64,000 nt of DNA from Proteus vulgaris (GCF_016239305.1 NZ_JAEHOQ010000002.1:1-64000), one strand, 5' to 3'; positions 17,558-26,449 are shown, counted from the stretch's first letter. Notes: a model not told the origin generated them from the letters alone. A program made the numbers and translations.

Positions 17558-18454
17558 ATGATGATTCGAGCATTACATTCACTTTATCAACAGCGCGCCG
17601 AAAACGGTGAACATGGTAGTCATGGTCACGGAAAAGGAGGTTGTGGAGGTAAAGGTAAACAAGGTCGACACCATGGAAATCACAGCGAATGCTGTCATGG
17701 CGAACATGCTCATGGACATGAAGGCCACGGTGAATGCCGTCATGGTGAGCATGCTCATGGACATGAAGGCCACGGTGAATGCCGTCATGGCGAACATGGT
17801 CATGGACATGAAGGCCACGGTGAATGCCGTCATGGCGAACATGGTCACAGACATGACGGTCGTGGTGAATGTTGTCATGGGGAACATAATTCTGAAAGAC
17901 AAGGTAAACAACGCGGTCGTGGATGCGGTGGACGAGGTAAAGGTCGCCAATTAAAACGTATGTTTGATCATGGTGATTTACGAGTTCTATTGCTCAGTAT
18001 GATTGCGAAAAAACCGAGTCATGGTTATGAAATTATTCGTGAAATAGATGAAGCCTCTTCAGGATTATATGTACCTAGCCCCGGTGTTATTTATCCAACA
18101 CTAACATTACTTGAAGAACAAGATCTACTGGTTGCCAGCATTGCTGAAAAAGGTCGTAAAAATTACAGTATTACACCAGAAGGCTCTGCATTTTTAGCTG
18201 AACATCAGGAAATAGATGTCAATATTCAAAGAAAACTTGCTTATGCGAGAGACTTGTCTCAAAACGCGGGAGGGGTTTCAGAAGAGATTGAATCTGCTGT
18301 TGGAAAATTAAAGGCTGTATTACGCCATAAACTGGTATTAAAAGAGCTCTCTGTGGAAAAAGCGGAACGTATTGCTTCTATTCTTAATGAAGCAGTTGAG
18401 AAAATTGAAGCTATTAATGAGGCATTGATCTCAGAGGAAAGAGAAGATGAATAA
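17558..18454 (+). CDS. yqjI: YqjI-like PadR regulator with expanded His-rich metal-binding domain
   Basis: Transcription factor, 298 aa. Residues 18-125 are a Gly/His/Cys-rich extension containing a 15-residue tandem repeat (ECRHGEHGHGHEGHG). Residues 140-215 are a PadR winged helix (HGDLRVLLLSMIAKKPSHGYEIIREI ... PSPGVIYPTLTLLEEQ), followed by a helical dimerisation tail. E. coli YqjI has the same layout (short His-rich extension, PadR domain) and is a nickel-responsive repressor of yqjH and itself; it is about 207 aa, so this extension is roughly twice as long. Metal binding by the His/Cys tract is likely; which metal is not shown. AGGG lies nine bases before ATG, just after the operator array. 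No yqjH-like ferric reductase is adjacent. Confidence 0.85.
   Translation: MMIRALHSLYQQRAENGEHGSHGHGKGGCGGKGKQGRHHGNHSECCHGEHAHGHEGHGECRHGEHAHGHEGHGECRHGEHGHGHEGHGECRHGEHGHRHDGRGECCHGEHNSERQGKQRGRGCGGRGKGRQLKRMFDHGDLRVLLLSMIAKKPSHGYEIIREIDEASSGLYVPSPGVIYPTLTLLEEQDLLVASIAEKGRKNYSITPEGSAFLAEHQEIDVNIQRKLAYARDLSQNAGGVSEEIESAVGKLKAVLRHKLVLKELSVEKAERIASILNEAVEKIEAINEALISEEREDE
17687..17880 (+). repeat. 45-bp tandem repeat inside yqjI homologue
   Basis: Four near-identical 45-base units begin at 17687, 17732, 17777 and 17822, with a degenerate fifth from 17867. Each encodes ECRHGEHGHGHEGHG or a close variant. Unit length is a multiple of three, so copy-number change keeps the frame and would alter metal-binding capacity. 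Confidence 0.9.
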
Positions 18455-18602
18455 AACAGATACTCAACCACAAAATACAAGAAGACATAATGAAATAGCA
18501 AAAGAGGATTTGGAAAATAATCCAGCGGTAAAAGAACAGATTTGCCCTAAAATGCCAGTTTCCTACTTTCGTAGAGCATTACGTAAACCTGGCAGAATAT
18601 GA
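18447..18602 (+). CDS. Small ORF (51 aa) translationally coupled to yqjI homologue
   Basis: A 51-codon frame (MNKTDTQPQNTRRHNEIAK... ending ALRKPGRI) starts inside the last codons of the PadR gene in an ATGAATAA overlap, with AGAGGAAAGAGAAG upstream as ribosome binding site. It ends nine bases before a good terminator, so it is on the same transcript. It is hydrophilic and basic at the C-terminus, with a single Cys. I do not recognise a family; it could be a small accessory protein or the remnant of a longer partner gene. Confidence 0.5.
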   Translation: MNKTDTQPQNTRRHNEIAKEDLENNPAVKEQICPKMPVSYFRRALRKPGRI

Positions 18603-18610
18603 TAATGATG

Positions 18611-18650
18611 GACGGAGGTTATCATGATATGACCTCTGTCAGTTTTTCTT
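18611..18650 (+). terminator. Terminator of the yqjI unit
   Basis: GACGGAGGTTAT (18611-18622) pairs with ATGACCTCTGTC (18629-18640) using two wobble pairs, followed by AGTTTTTCTT. Confidence 0.75.
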
Positions 18651-18654
18651 CTAT

Positions 18655-19262
18655 CGGTTGTTCCTTCCCATCGACTGCTTTACAAAATGGTTTTTAAATA
18701 ACAGAACCCAATAATTTCCTTATAAAATTCGTTTTACTTCCTAATTACTATCTTAGCTATCACTACCTTTATTTTTTGTAAGTCATCATTTTTTGATGGC
18801 TATTTATGGCGTTTTTCTTCAGTTATTGTACTGATATCAAAAAAATCACAAATGATTGTGGAAATGTTCCACATTAGCGATTATTTTATTTAGGTTAGTA
18901 AGCCATTATAAAAATAGAAAACCTAAACCAGAGATATGCTTGTAATAACAATAAAATACCAAATTAAAATAATAAACGTTCGTAAGCACTTAAACGAGAA
19001 TAAGTGCATTATTTCAAACGTATACCTTACTTGATAATACGTGCGTTTAATGCGCATAAATAAGAGAAAGGTAACATAGATAGTGGTTTATTTATTGTTA
19101 AGAATAGAAATAACGATGCGAATAAGCGGTTGATATTTATAAAAGTATCGCCGCATAAAAATAACAATACGCTCATCAAATAGAATAATCGATCAACTAA
19201 GTTGATTGTTATGTATTTGCTGTACCTGTTGAATCAACATTTGCTAACTTAGGAATATTCGA
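18655..19262 (+). promoter_or_regulatory. Long porin leader/promoter region with inverted repeats
   Basis: 608 bases without a gene. Three inverted repeats are visible: TGTGGAA-ATG-TTCCACA (18857-18873), GCACTTA ... TAAGTGC (18986-19007) and ATCAACT-A-AGTTGAT (19192-19206). These could be regulator sites or RNA structure in a long 5' leader of the porin; none is a clean match to a site I know. Confidence 0.4.
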
Positions 19263-20780
19263 ATGAAAGTGAAAGCGTTATCTGTAGTGATAAGTTTGAT
19301 ATTCGCTACACCGTTATGTGCTAATGCACAAACTGACATAAGAGCTATTGAAGCAAGATTAAATGCATTAGAACAACGTGCGAATGCGGCTGAAGCAAGA
19401 GCAGCTGTGGCAGAGCAAAAAGCTGCTCGTCTTGAACAACTCATGAATTCAAATAATGAATCTAAAGGAAAACCTACAAATAACGTTACTTCAATTAATA
19501 TGGAGCAACGCATTACTATATTAGAAAAGCAATCAAATGAGGCTCAAGCCAAAGCCAATATCGCTCAGGCTCAGCTAAATGAACTTCAACAAAAACAGTC
19601 AGTTCAGCTTGCTAATACAAACAATAAAGAAGGTACAGGTTTTTTCTCTACTAATACAAATTGGGGCGATCTCAAATTGTATGGCGATGTTGAATATAAT
19701 ATTGATGCGGCAAGTAAAAAAGGTCAATTAACATCAATGAGAATGATGTCCGGTAAGCAAAAAGACTTTGATGATAATGAAAAGTGGTCACTTAACGGGC
19801 GTATTTTAATCGGAATCGATGGTGAGCGAGAATTAAAAAACGGTAATTATGCTGGTTTTCGTGTTCAGCCTATGGCAGACATGACAGGTAAAATGAATTT
19901 AGACGATGCTGCCTTTTACTTTGGTCAACATAATAAATGGGAATATAAAATTGGCCGTTATGAAGCTTATGATATGTTCCCTTTAAATCAAGATACTTTC
20001 GTCGAGTATTCAGGTAATACTGCAAATGATTTATATGGTGATGGCTTTGGTTATATTTATATGATGAAAGAAGGGCGAGGCCGTAGTAGTGATGGTGGTA
20101 GCATGATGGTTAACACACATTATAACGACTGGTATTTTGAGTTAAATGCGTTAATTGAAGACGGAACTTCTGTTTTTAAAGATGGCGAGTATCATGGGCG
20201 TAAACTTGATAATCGTAAAAATGTTATTTATATGCGACCGGTTGTTGCATGGCAGAAAGATAACTTAACAATTGCAGGTGCAATAGACGCAAACGTAATA
20301 AGTAAAGCTTATGGTTACGAAGATGAAAATGGGAAATTCCAAGATCAATCACGTCGTACTGGTTATGGTCTAACGTTAAAATGGGATACTTTAACTGATG
20401 ATCCTATTAATGGCATTGTTGCAAATTTAAGTGCTGCTTATCTTGATGCTAAAGACGAAAATGATTTTTCAATTGGTAGTAATGTGTTGTGGCGTAAATT
20501 CCAATTAGGTTATATCTATGCACATAATGATATTAAAGCTTATTATCAAACAAGTGGAAATAATGAGCAAAATGAAACCTATTTAACGCTTAATCCTGGC
20601 AAGTACAATATCAATACAGTATTTGCTTCTTATGAGTTGCCTAATATCTTAGATATGGATAATTTTAAAACCTATCTAGGTGCTTACTATTCGCGGATAG
20701 ATGGCAAAGATGAGATAAATGTACATAGTAGCGATAAAGATCGTTACGGAGCTCGTATTCGCTTTAAGTATCTATTTTAA
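19263..20780 (+). CDS. RafY/ScrY-type outer-membrane glycoporin
   Basis: Outer-membrane sugar porin, 505 aa. A signal peptide (MKVKALSVVISLIFATPLCANA) is followed by a periplasmic Ala/Glu-rich coiled coil at about residues 25-115 (ARLNALEQRANAAEARAA), as in ScrY and RafY. The rest is a beta-barrel with alternating aromatic strands, ending in the C-terminal Phe signature (ARIRFKYLF). The segment GRYEAYDMFPLNQDTFVEYSG is typical of the raffinose-type glycoporins. No sugar enzymes or transporters are next to it; the sucrose locus at 55 kb lacks its own porin, so this one might serve it. Specificity cannot be read from sequence. Confidence 0.8.
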   Translation: MKVKALSVVISLIFATPLCANAQTDIRAIEARLNALEQRANAAEARAAVAEQKAARLEQLMNSNNESKGKPTNNVTSINMEQRITILEKQSNEAQAKANIAQAQLNELQQKQSVQLANTNNKEGTGFFSTNTNWGDLKLYGDVEYNIDAASKKGQLTSMRMMSGKQKDFDDNEKWSLNGRILIGIDGERELKNGNYAGFRVQPMADMTGKMNLDDAAFYFGQHNKWEYKIGRYEAYDMFPLNQDTFVEYSGNTANDLYGDGFGYIYMMKEGRGRSSDGGSMMVNTHYNDWYFELNALIEDGTSVFKDGEYHGRKLDNRKNVIYMRPVVAWQKDNLTIAGAIDANVISKAYGYEDENGKFQDQSRRTGYGLTLKWDTLTDDPINGIVANLSAAYLDAKDENDFSIGSNVLWRKFQLGYIYAHNDIKAYYQTSGNNEQNETYLTLNPGKYNINTVFASYELPNILDMDNFKTYLGAYYSRIDGKDEINVHSSDKDRYGARIRFKYLF

Positions 20781-20822
20781 TTTTATTTTTGATACTTTAA
20801 ATTAGGCATTAGTCCCATACCT

Positions 20823-20870
20823 AAAGACTTCAAATTTTAACGTACTGTTGTTAATTGGAGTCTTTCTCTC
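20823..20870 (+). terminator. Probable terminator of the porin gene
   Basis: AAAGACTTCAA (from 20823) pairs imperfectly with TTGGAGTCTTT (to 20865), followed by a TC-rich run. Confidence 0.5.
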
Positions 20871-21159
20871 TTTATATATGTATAGCGATAAGCATATAAA
20901 ACCTCAAATACCTGATAAAAGGAAGGCTAATAGATTTAATGAAAGGAATCTTAACGCTTTACTTAATTGCTTGAACCTTTTCCCCTTAATTACATGTTCT
21001 CTTTTTTAAGTTGTGAGATCTCTCGATTTTTTGATCTTTCTCGGCTAGATAACTGATTTTACTCGTGCCATTGTTTTATTTCCTGCCATAATCGGTTTAA
21101 CGATTACAGATGTAAATAACGTGTTTAAGTACGATTAATATTTAGCAGGAAACAATTCA

Positions 21160-21810
21160 ATGCCTTTCAATACACAAAACAGCTATTCGGGTAATAACAA
21201 GATCTATAAGAACCATAGAATAAAAATACTATTAATAGGTTTGGCCTTAATTCCTTTCTTCGTATCTGCAGATGACCTTTCACAATTACCAAAAAAAGAG
21301 CGAGTAGCTTATTTTACTCAAGCTCAGCAAGCGGGGATCACAGGTGTTGCTATTAAAACCAAACCTGTATTGGCAAGGCCAGCTAAAGAAGGCGAAATCA
21401 TCACAACCATTATTAAAGGTGAAGGTGTTGAAACGGTCTCTGAACCTGCAAAAGTGGGGGATTGGGTAGTGCAAAATATCTGTCCAGAAACAGGTAATGA
21501 AGAAATATTGGTAAGAAAAGCTAAATTTGCTCAACGTTACAATACTGTAGAAAAGAATGAAATTAATTTAGTGTCTTATCCTAATGATTATCAACCTTTT
21601 ATCCCGAAAGGGATCGAAATGAATTATTTTATTGTGCCAGTATCTACACCAGCTTTTGCAATGAAAGCTCCATGGGGAGAATTGCAACGCTTTCAACCGG
21701 GTGATGCGGTCGTTCAATCCACAACGGATAGCCAAGATATTTATCGTATTCAAAAAGCAGCATTTAAGTGTACATATACTATTCTTAAGCCGGCTAAATT
21801 AGCACAATAA
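21160..21810 (+). CDS. Secreted protein of unknown function, PGDYG-like
   Basis: A 216-aa protein with a long basic N-terminus (residues 1-24) and then a hydrophobic signal segment (ILLIGLALIPFFVSADD). The mature part contains two similar blocks: KVGDWVVQNICPETGNEEILVRKAKFAQRY near 102-131 and FQPGDAVVQSTTDSQDIYRIQKAAFKCTY near 178-206. The 'PGD.V...Y.I....F...Y' pattern recalls the PGDYG domain, but I am not certain. AGGA lies nine bases before the ATG. It stands alone between the porin and ahpC. Function unknown. Confidence 0.6.
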   Translation: MPFNTQNSYSGNNKIYKNHRIKILLIGLALIPFFVSADDLSQLPKKERVAYFTQAQQAGITGVAIKTKPVLARPAKEGEIITTIIKGEGVETVSEPAKVGDWVVQNICPETGNEEILVRKAKFAQRYNTVEKNEINLVSYPNDYQPFIPKGIEMNYFIVPVSTPAFAMKAPWGELQRFQPGDAVVQSTTDSQDIYRIQKAAFKCTYTILKPAKLAQ

Positions 21811-22095
21811 TATTGAGCTAATCTGTGATAGGTTGAGTTATTATTTTTATAATTCATAATGTTGTAAGTATATCGCCATTTAAGGCAAGGATATTAAATA
21901 GAGAGAGTAGTTGATAGTAAATAAGGCATACGGTCATTGTTGTTTTGTTGCTTTAATAGCTACATTTCGTTAACCTATCTCTATCAATTTCTTCAACTCA
22001 TTAGGTAAAACCTATTGAACTGATAGTAGGAATGTATTAGCTATTCTCAAGTGGAATAGGTACATTAGTTCCCATACCAAACAGGAGGAAATACA

Positions 22096-22659
22096 ATGTC
22101 TTTAATTAATACCCCAATCAAACCATTCAAAAATATGGCATTTAAAGACGGTCAATTCGTAGAAGTGACTGAAAAGGACGTCGAAGGCAAATGGAGCGTT
22201 TTCTTCTTTTACCCTGCAGACTTCACTTTTGTGTGCCCAACCGAATTAGGTGACTTAGCGGATCATTATGCTGAGTTCCAAAAAATGGGCGTAGAAATCT
22301 ACTCAGTTTCTACCGATACACATTTTACCCATAAAGCATGGCACAGCAGCTCAGAAACTATTGGTAAAATCAAATATGGTATGATTGGTGACCCAACTGG
22401 CGCATTAACTCGTAACTTCGAAAATATGCGTGAGAACGAAGGTCTTGCAGACCGTGGTACTTTCGTTGTTGACCCACAAGGTATCATCCAAGCAATTGAA
22501 ATCACAGCTGAAGGTATTGGTCGTGATGCATCAGACCTACTACGTAAAGTTAAAGCTGCTCAGTATGTAGCTAGCCATCCAGGCGAAGTTTGCCCTGCAA
22601 AATGGAAAGAAGGTGATGCAACTTTAGCTCCATCACTAGATTTAGTTGGCAAAATCTAA
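22096..22659 (+). CDS. ahpC: Alkyl hydroperoxide reductase AhpC
   Basis: Two-cysteine peroxiredoxin, 187 aa, the same length as E. coli AhpC. The peroxidatic Cys is in [16 protein letters not shown] and the resolving Cys in [10 protein letters not shown]. It reduces H2O2 and organic hydroperoxides in the cytoplasm and is recycled by AhpF, encoded 70 bases downstream. A strong AGGAGG lies nine bases before the ATG. A hairpin in the ahpC-ahpF gap probably keeps AhpC above AhpF. OxyR control is expected from other enterobacteria, but I could not align a full OxyR site. Confidence 0.98.
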   Translation: MSLINTPIKPFKNMAFKDGQFVEVTEKDVEGKWSVFFFYPADFTFVCPTELGDLADHYAEFQKMGVEIYSVSTDTHFTHKAWHSSSETIGKIKYGMIGDPTGALTRNFENMRENEGLADRGTFVVDPQGIIQAIEITAEGIGRDASDLLRKVKAAQYVASHPGEVCPAKWKEGDATLAPSLDLVGKI

Positions 22660-22689
22660 ATAAGAATTAAGCCACTAAAAAAGTTATTT

Positions 22690-22715
22690 ATCGGGTGTTT
22701 CGGCACCCGATTTTA
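22690..22715 (+). terminator. Attenuating hairpin between ahpC and ahpF
   Basis: ATCGGGTG (22690-22697) pairs with CACCCGAT (22704-22711), followed by TTTTATT. It sits just before the ahpF ribosome binding site and would let only part of the transcription through. Confidence 0.7.
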
Positions 22716-22729
22716 TTGAGGGTGCAAAA

Positions 22730-24295
22730 ATGTTAGATAATAATTTAAAAGCTCAATTGAAAGCTTATTTAGAACGATTAACCCAGCCAGTTGAGTTAGT
22801 AGCAACATTAGACGACAGTAAACATTCAGCTGATATTCAAGCGCTATTAAAAGAAATCGAACCATTATCCGATAAAGTCACTTATCGTGAAGATAATAAC
22901 GCTAATGTACGTAAACCATCTTTTCTTATTACTAACCCAGGAAAAAAAACCGGTGTTCGTTTTGCAGGCTCGCCATTAGGCCATGAATTTACGTCATTGG
23001 TTTTAGCATTACTGCAAACCGGTGGTCACCCATCAAAAGAAGCACAAGAATTACTTGAACAAATTCGTCAGTTAGACGGTGAGTTTCATTTCGAAACCTA
23101 TTATTCGCTCTCTTGTCATAACTGCCCTGATGTTGTTCAGGCATTAAACTTAATGGCGATTTTAAATCCGAAGGTCACACATACAGCGATCGACGGAGGC
23201 ATGTTCCAAAATGAAATTCAGGAACGTAATATTATGGGCGTTCCTGCTGTATTCTTAAATGGTAACGAGTTTGGTCAAGGTCGTATGACTTTAGCTGAAA
23301 TCGTTAACAAAGTAGACAGCAATGCAGAAAAGCGTACTGCGGAATTATTAAACCAAAAAGATGCATTTGATGTATTGATTGTTGGTAGTGGCCCTGCAGG
23401 TGCATCAGCTGCTGTTTATTCAGCACGTAAAGGTTTAAATACTGGTCTTATTGGTGAGCGCTTTGGTGGTCAAGTTCTTGATACTGTTGATATTGAGAAC
23501 TATATCTCTGTACCAAAAACAGAAGGTGCAAAACTTGCAGGTGCATTAAAAGCTCACGTTGATGATTACCAAGTGGATGTGATTGATAGCCAAACAGTTA
23601 GTCGTTTAATCCCGGGCGCATCAGAAGGGGAATTACACCAAATTGAAACAGCATCAGGTGCAATTTTAAAAACCCGTAGCTTAATTATTGCAACAGGTGC
23701 TCGCTGGAGAAATATGAATGTTCCCGGTGAAAATGAGTACCGTACTCGCGGTGTAACTTATTGTCCACACTGTGATGGCCCACTATTTAAAGGTAAAAGA
23801 GTCGCTGTAATTGGTGGTGGTAACTCAGGTGTTGAAGCTGCAATTGACTTAGCAGGCTTAGTCGAACATGTCACAGTATTAGAATTTGCGCCAGAAATGA
23901 GAGCCGATGCTGTATTGCAGAAAAAACTGCGTAGCTTAAGCAATGTAGAGGTTATCTTAAATGCTCAAACTACAGAAGTGTATGGTGATGGTACTAAATT
24001 AACTGGTCTAAAATATAAAGATCGCACCAATGATTCTATGCACGATATTGCGCTAGCAGGTATTTTCGTTCAAATCGGCTTATTACCTAATACACAGTGG
24101 TTAGAAGGTACTGTTGAGCGTAATAAGATGGGTGAAATTATTGTTGATGCTCGTGGTGAAACCAATATTAAAGGTGTTTTTGCTGCGGGTGACTGTACAA
24201 CAGTACCTTATAAGCAAATCATTATCGCCGCCGGCGAGGGTGCTAAAGCCTCACTTAGCGCATTTGATTACTTGATTCGCACGACTGCAAAATAA
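22730..24295 (+). CDS. ahpF: Alkyl hydroperoxide reductase flavoprotein AhpF
   Basis: NADH-dependent disulfide reductase that recycles AhpC, 521 aa, the same length as in E. coli. The N-terminal tandem thioredoxin-like domain (1-200) carries the CHNC redox pair near residue 129. The thioredoxin-reductase-like part has FAD-binding [18 protein letters not shown] (near 218), the CPHC redox pair near 345, NADH-binding [17 protein letters not shown] (near 357) and the C-terminal FAD motif [22 protein letters not shown] lies eight bases before ATG. Confidence 0.98.
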   Translation: MLDNNLKAQLKAYLERLTQPVELVATLDDSKHSADIQALLKEIEPLSDKVTYREDNNANVRKPSFLITNPGKKTGVRFAGSPLGHEFTSLVLALLQTGGHPSKEAQELLEQIRQLDGEFHFETYYSLSCHNCPDVVQALNLMAILNPKVTHTAIDGGMFQNEIQERNIMGVPAVFLNGNEFGQGRMTLAEIVNKVDSNAEKRTAELLNQKDAFDVLIVGSGPAGASAAVYSARKGLNTGLIGERFGGQVLDTVDIENYISVPKTEGAKLAGALKAHVDDYQVDVIDSQTVSRLIPGASEGELHQIETASGAILKTRSLIIATGARWRNMNVPGENEYRTRGVTYCPHCDGPLFKGKRVAVIGGGNSGVEAAIDLAGLVEHVTVLEFAPEMRADAVLQKKLRSLSNVEVILNAQTTEVYGDGTKLTGLKYKDRTNDSMHDIALAGIFVQIGLLPNTQWLEGTVERNKMGEIIVDARGETNIKGVFAAGDCTTVPYKQIIIAAGEGAKASLSAFDYLIRTTAK

Positions 24296-24331
24296 GCAAA
24301 CTAGACTTAAAAATAAACTAGTTAGTATTGT

Positions 24332-24361
24332 AAAAAGCATCTCAATTGAGATGCTTTTTTT
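24332..24361. terminator. Terminator after ahpF
   Basis: A perfect loopless palindrome (24332-24359) centred on CAATTG and flanked by A5 and T7. It has the same design as the terminator at 14654. Confidence 0.9.
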
Positions 24362-24464
24362 CTATCTTCAATTTTTAATTTATCGAAAAATCTCTATTCA
24401 TCAACCCCAAACAACCTATGCTATTATCTCACGACTTAAATAATCTATAGGGAAGTTGATTGAT

Positions 24465-25457
24465 ATGAATATAAAAATGATGAGTTTTAGACAAATTGTT
24501 CCTGCACTTCTTTTTTCTTTGGTAAGTGTTAGCTCTTTTTCTGTCAATGCAGATATCGAAGTTCGTGATGAAACCTTATTTGAAGCGCATCAGCGTTTTA
24601 AAACTCATATTATAAATGACAGTTTTGATAATATTGATCCACCTTGGGAAGCGCCATCAGAAATATTTAATGTTGTTAAATATCCCGCTAAACCCGGTGA
24701 TATGTATGCCTATTTAACACCACCTCCGACAAATAAAAAAACGAAGTTACCTGCTGTGATCTGGCTAAATGGAGGTTACGGTGGAATAGGGGGAGATGAT
24801 TACTTTTGGCAACCTAAACCGGTTGATAATGACCAAACAGGGGCTACTTTCCGTGACCCCAATATGGTGCTAATGATCCCATCTTTTCGTGGTGAAAATA
24901 CTAATCCTGGTCGTTATGAAATGTTTTATGGTGAACTGGAAGATTTAGATTCTGCTAGAGAATATTTAGCATCATTACCTTATATTGATCCTAAACGTAT
25001 TTATGTAGTTGGTCATAGCACTGGCGGAACACGAGCATTATTAGCGAGTGAGTATAGTGATAAATTTAGAGCGGTTTTTTCTTTGGGCGGAATACCTGAT
25101 CTTAAATTACGAGCTGAAGGAAATATGATAGTTGAATTACCTTTTGATATAAATAACGAAGAAGAATTTAATGTTCGCTCAGTATATCGTTATATTAAAT
25201 CGATAAAAACACCAACATTTTATTTCGAAGGTCGTGACTATTTTTGGAATGAATTTAATGAGTTACGTACCGTTGCAATGATGCATGACATCCCATTAAA
25301 AATATATAATATTAAAAATGGTGATCACTTCAATATTATTGTTCCTGTCAGTAAATTAATTAAAGATAAGATTTTACAAGATATTGATACAAATCAAGAA
25401 AGCAATATCCGATTTACCAATGAAGAAATTAAATGGATAAATAAACAGGTTCGATAA
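24465..25457 (+). CDS. Secreted alpha/beta hydrolase (dienelactone hydrolase/DAP-peptidase-like)
   Basis: Probable periplasmic serine hydrolase, 330 aa, with a signal peptide (MNIKMMSFRQIVPALLFSL, cleavage near VNADIE). The fold is seen as PAVIWLNGGYGGIGGDDYFW (oxyanion region), the nucleophile elbow GHSTGGTRALLASEY near residue 185, an acidic residue in YFEGRDYFWNEF and the His in KNGDHFNIIVP. Its substrate (ester or peptide) is unknown. Start ATG 24465 has AGGGAAG about ten bases upstream; a TTG three codons earlier is too close to that site. It stands alone between ahpF and cat. Confidence 0.75.
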   Translation: MNIKMMSFRQIVPALLFSLVSVSSFSVNADIEVRDETLFEAHQRFKTHIINDSFDNIDPPWEAPSEIFNVVKYPAKPGDMYAYLTPPPTNKKTKLPAVIWLNGGYGGIGGDDYFWQPKPVDNDQTGATFRDPNMVLMIPSFRGENTNPGRYEMFYGELEDLDSAREYLASLPYIDPKRIYVVGHSTGGTRALLASEYSDKFRAVFSLGGIPDLKLRAEGNMIVELPFDINNEEEFNVRSVYRYIKSIKTPTFYFEGRDYFWNEFNELRTVAMMHDIPLKIYNIKNGDHFNIIVPVSKLIKDKILQDIDTNQESNIRFTNEEIKWINKQVR

Positions 25458-25488
25458 TAATTTAGCTTATACTTAAAAGATTTATTTT

Positions 25489-25535
25489 AATAACTTGCTC
25501 TTTTATTTAATTGATAGAAGAGCAAGTTATTTATT
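25489..25535. terminator. Bidirectional terminator between hydrolase and cat
   Basis: AATAACTTGCTCTT (25489-25502) pairs with AAGAGCAAGTTATT (25518-25531). It serves both convergent genes. Confidence 0.85.
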
Positions 25536-25550
25536 TAAAAATCAATATGA

Positions 25551-26192
25551 TTAACCTGAAAACTCATTACATAACTCTTGAAGTTTATTAATCATTCTTG
25601 CTATATGAAAACCATCGCAAGTAGCATGATGTACTTGAATGGATATTGGTAATAAAAATTTATCATTTTGTTGAGTGAATTTTCCCATAGTAAAAATAGG
25701 AGGAAAATAATCTCTTACATTAGCAATATTTAAATTAAATCCATCAAAACTTACCCATGGGATCATCGAAATACAGAAATGATTTTCAGGTAAGTTAGGT
25801 TTTGCAGATAGATTCAGATTATCTTTATATTTTTGATAATCTTGACTGTATCCTTCTAAAAAAGAACACCAATCTTCAAAATAGTTACTCCATAATTCTG
25901 AGAAAGTTTCCGTTTCTGGATGAAAAATCGTATATGCAGGATTGACATAATCCCAAATAACCAATTCATCATCCTTGATTGCCATTCTAGATTCAGGATA
26001 ATAATTAACCGTTTTCGCAATCAAATAGACCATTGCAGGATAAAGCTTAAGATTATTTTTAGCTACTACACTCTTTAAGGCAGTAATATCTATTTTTGTT
26101 GTTAAGCTAAAACCACATTGCAAGTTATGACGATAATGTAAAAAGTGTTCTTTTCTATTCCATTGCTCTAAATCGATTTTTTCATAGTTCAT
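25551..26192 (-). CDS. catA: Type A chloramphenicol acetyltransferase, CATIII-like
   Basis: Cytoplasmic trimeric enzyme that acetylates chloramphenicol with acetyl-CoA, 213 aa, the same length as CATIII. The active site HHATCDGFH (188-196) has the catalytic His189 and structural Asp193; the usual form is HHAVCDG. The C-terminal ARMINKLQELCN and the N-terminal RHNLQCGFSLTTKIDITALK are closer to CATIII than to the Tn9 enzyme, as I recall them. There is no transposon or integron sequence around it, so it looks like a resident chromosomal gene, as known for Proteus. The ribosome binding site AAGAAGG is buried in a hairpin preceded by a 13-codon leader, which points to induction by translational attenuation. 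Confidence 0.93.
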   Translation of the reverse strand: MNYEKIDLEQWNRKEHFLHYRHNLQCGFSLTTKIDITALKSVVAKNNLKLYPAMVYLIAKTVNYYPESRMAIKDDELVIWDYVNPAYTIFHPETETFSELWSNYFEDWCSFLEGYSQDYQKYKDNLNLSAKPNLPENHFCISMIPWVSFDGFNLNIANVRDYFPPIFTMGKFTQQNDKFLLPISIQVHHATCDGFHIARMINKLQELCNEFSG

Positions 26193-26197
26193 TTTTT

Positions 26198-26242
26198 AGG
26201 CCCTTCTTGTTAAGTGATAAGTATTTTTAACGAAGAAGGGCT
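26198..26242 (-). promoter_or_regulatory. RBS-sequestering hairpin of cat (translational attenuator)
   Basis: On the minus strand, GCCCTTCTTCGTTAA (arm 1, 26227-26241) pairs with TTAACAAGAAGGGC (arm 2, 26200-26213). The stem has 14 pairs with one bulged C and a 13-base loop. Arm 2 contains the cat ribosome binding site AAGAAGG; arm 1 is the 3' end of the leader reading frame. A ribosome stalled in the leader would open the stem and expose the site. Confidence 0.8.
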
Positions 26243-26268
26243 AAACGGGTTGTCTGAATAGATAGCAT
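26227..26268 (-). CDS. cat leader peptide MLSIQTTRLALLR
   Basis: A 13-codon frame, ATG at 26268 to TAA at 26227, with AAGGA six bases before its ATG. Its last five codons form the first arm of the hairpin that hides the cat ribosome binding site. This is the layout of inducible cat and erm leaders. Chloramphenicol is known to arrest ribosomes when Ala, Ser or Thr is near the end of the nascent chain; Thr6, Thr7 and Ala10 here are suitable. The 35-base gap to cat and the exact overlap with the stem support a regulatory role. Confidence 0.75.
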   Translation of the reverse strand: MLSIQTTRLALLR

Positions 26269-26449
26269 AATAAATCCTTAAATATTTAATTATTATAAAA
26301 GATAATAAAACATATTATTACACTAATCATTAGATATTAAAGGTATTTTTGTGCTAACGCTAATTTAAAATAACATTTTTTTGGAGAAAGGTATTAAGTG
26401 TATTATGATAAAAAAGATAAAGATTGCCATTTAAAAAATGAAGGGATTT

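Noticed and set aside
17687-17880. Could the regularly spaced repeats be a CRISPR array?
   Set aside because: Units are directly adjacent without unique spacers and are coding in the frame of the PadR protein.
17579-17954. Long frames in other registers over the His-rich repeat
   Set aside because: They are shadows of the tandem repeat: low-complexity Met/Thr or Val/Asn strings with no ribosome binding sites.
18857-18873. TGTGGAAATGTTCCACA as a CRP site
   Set aside because: The half-sites TGTGG/CCACA have a 7-base spacer instead of 6 and lack the A/T of TGTGA/TCACA.
21960-22080. OxyR binding site upstream of ahpC
   Set aside because: Several ATAG/CTAT elements are present but none align to the full four-element spacing; control is likely by analogy only.
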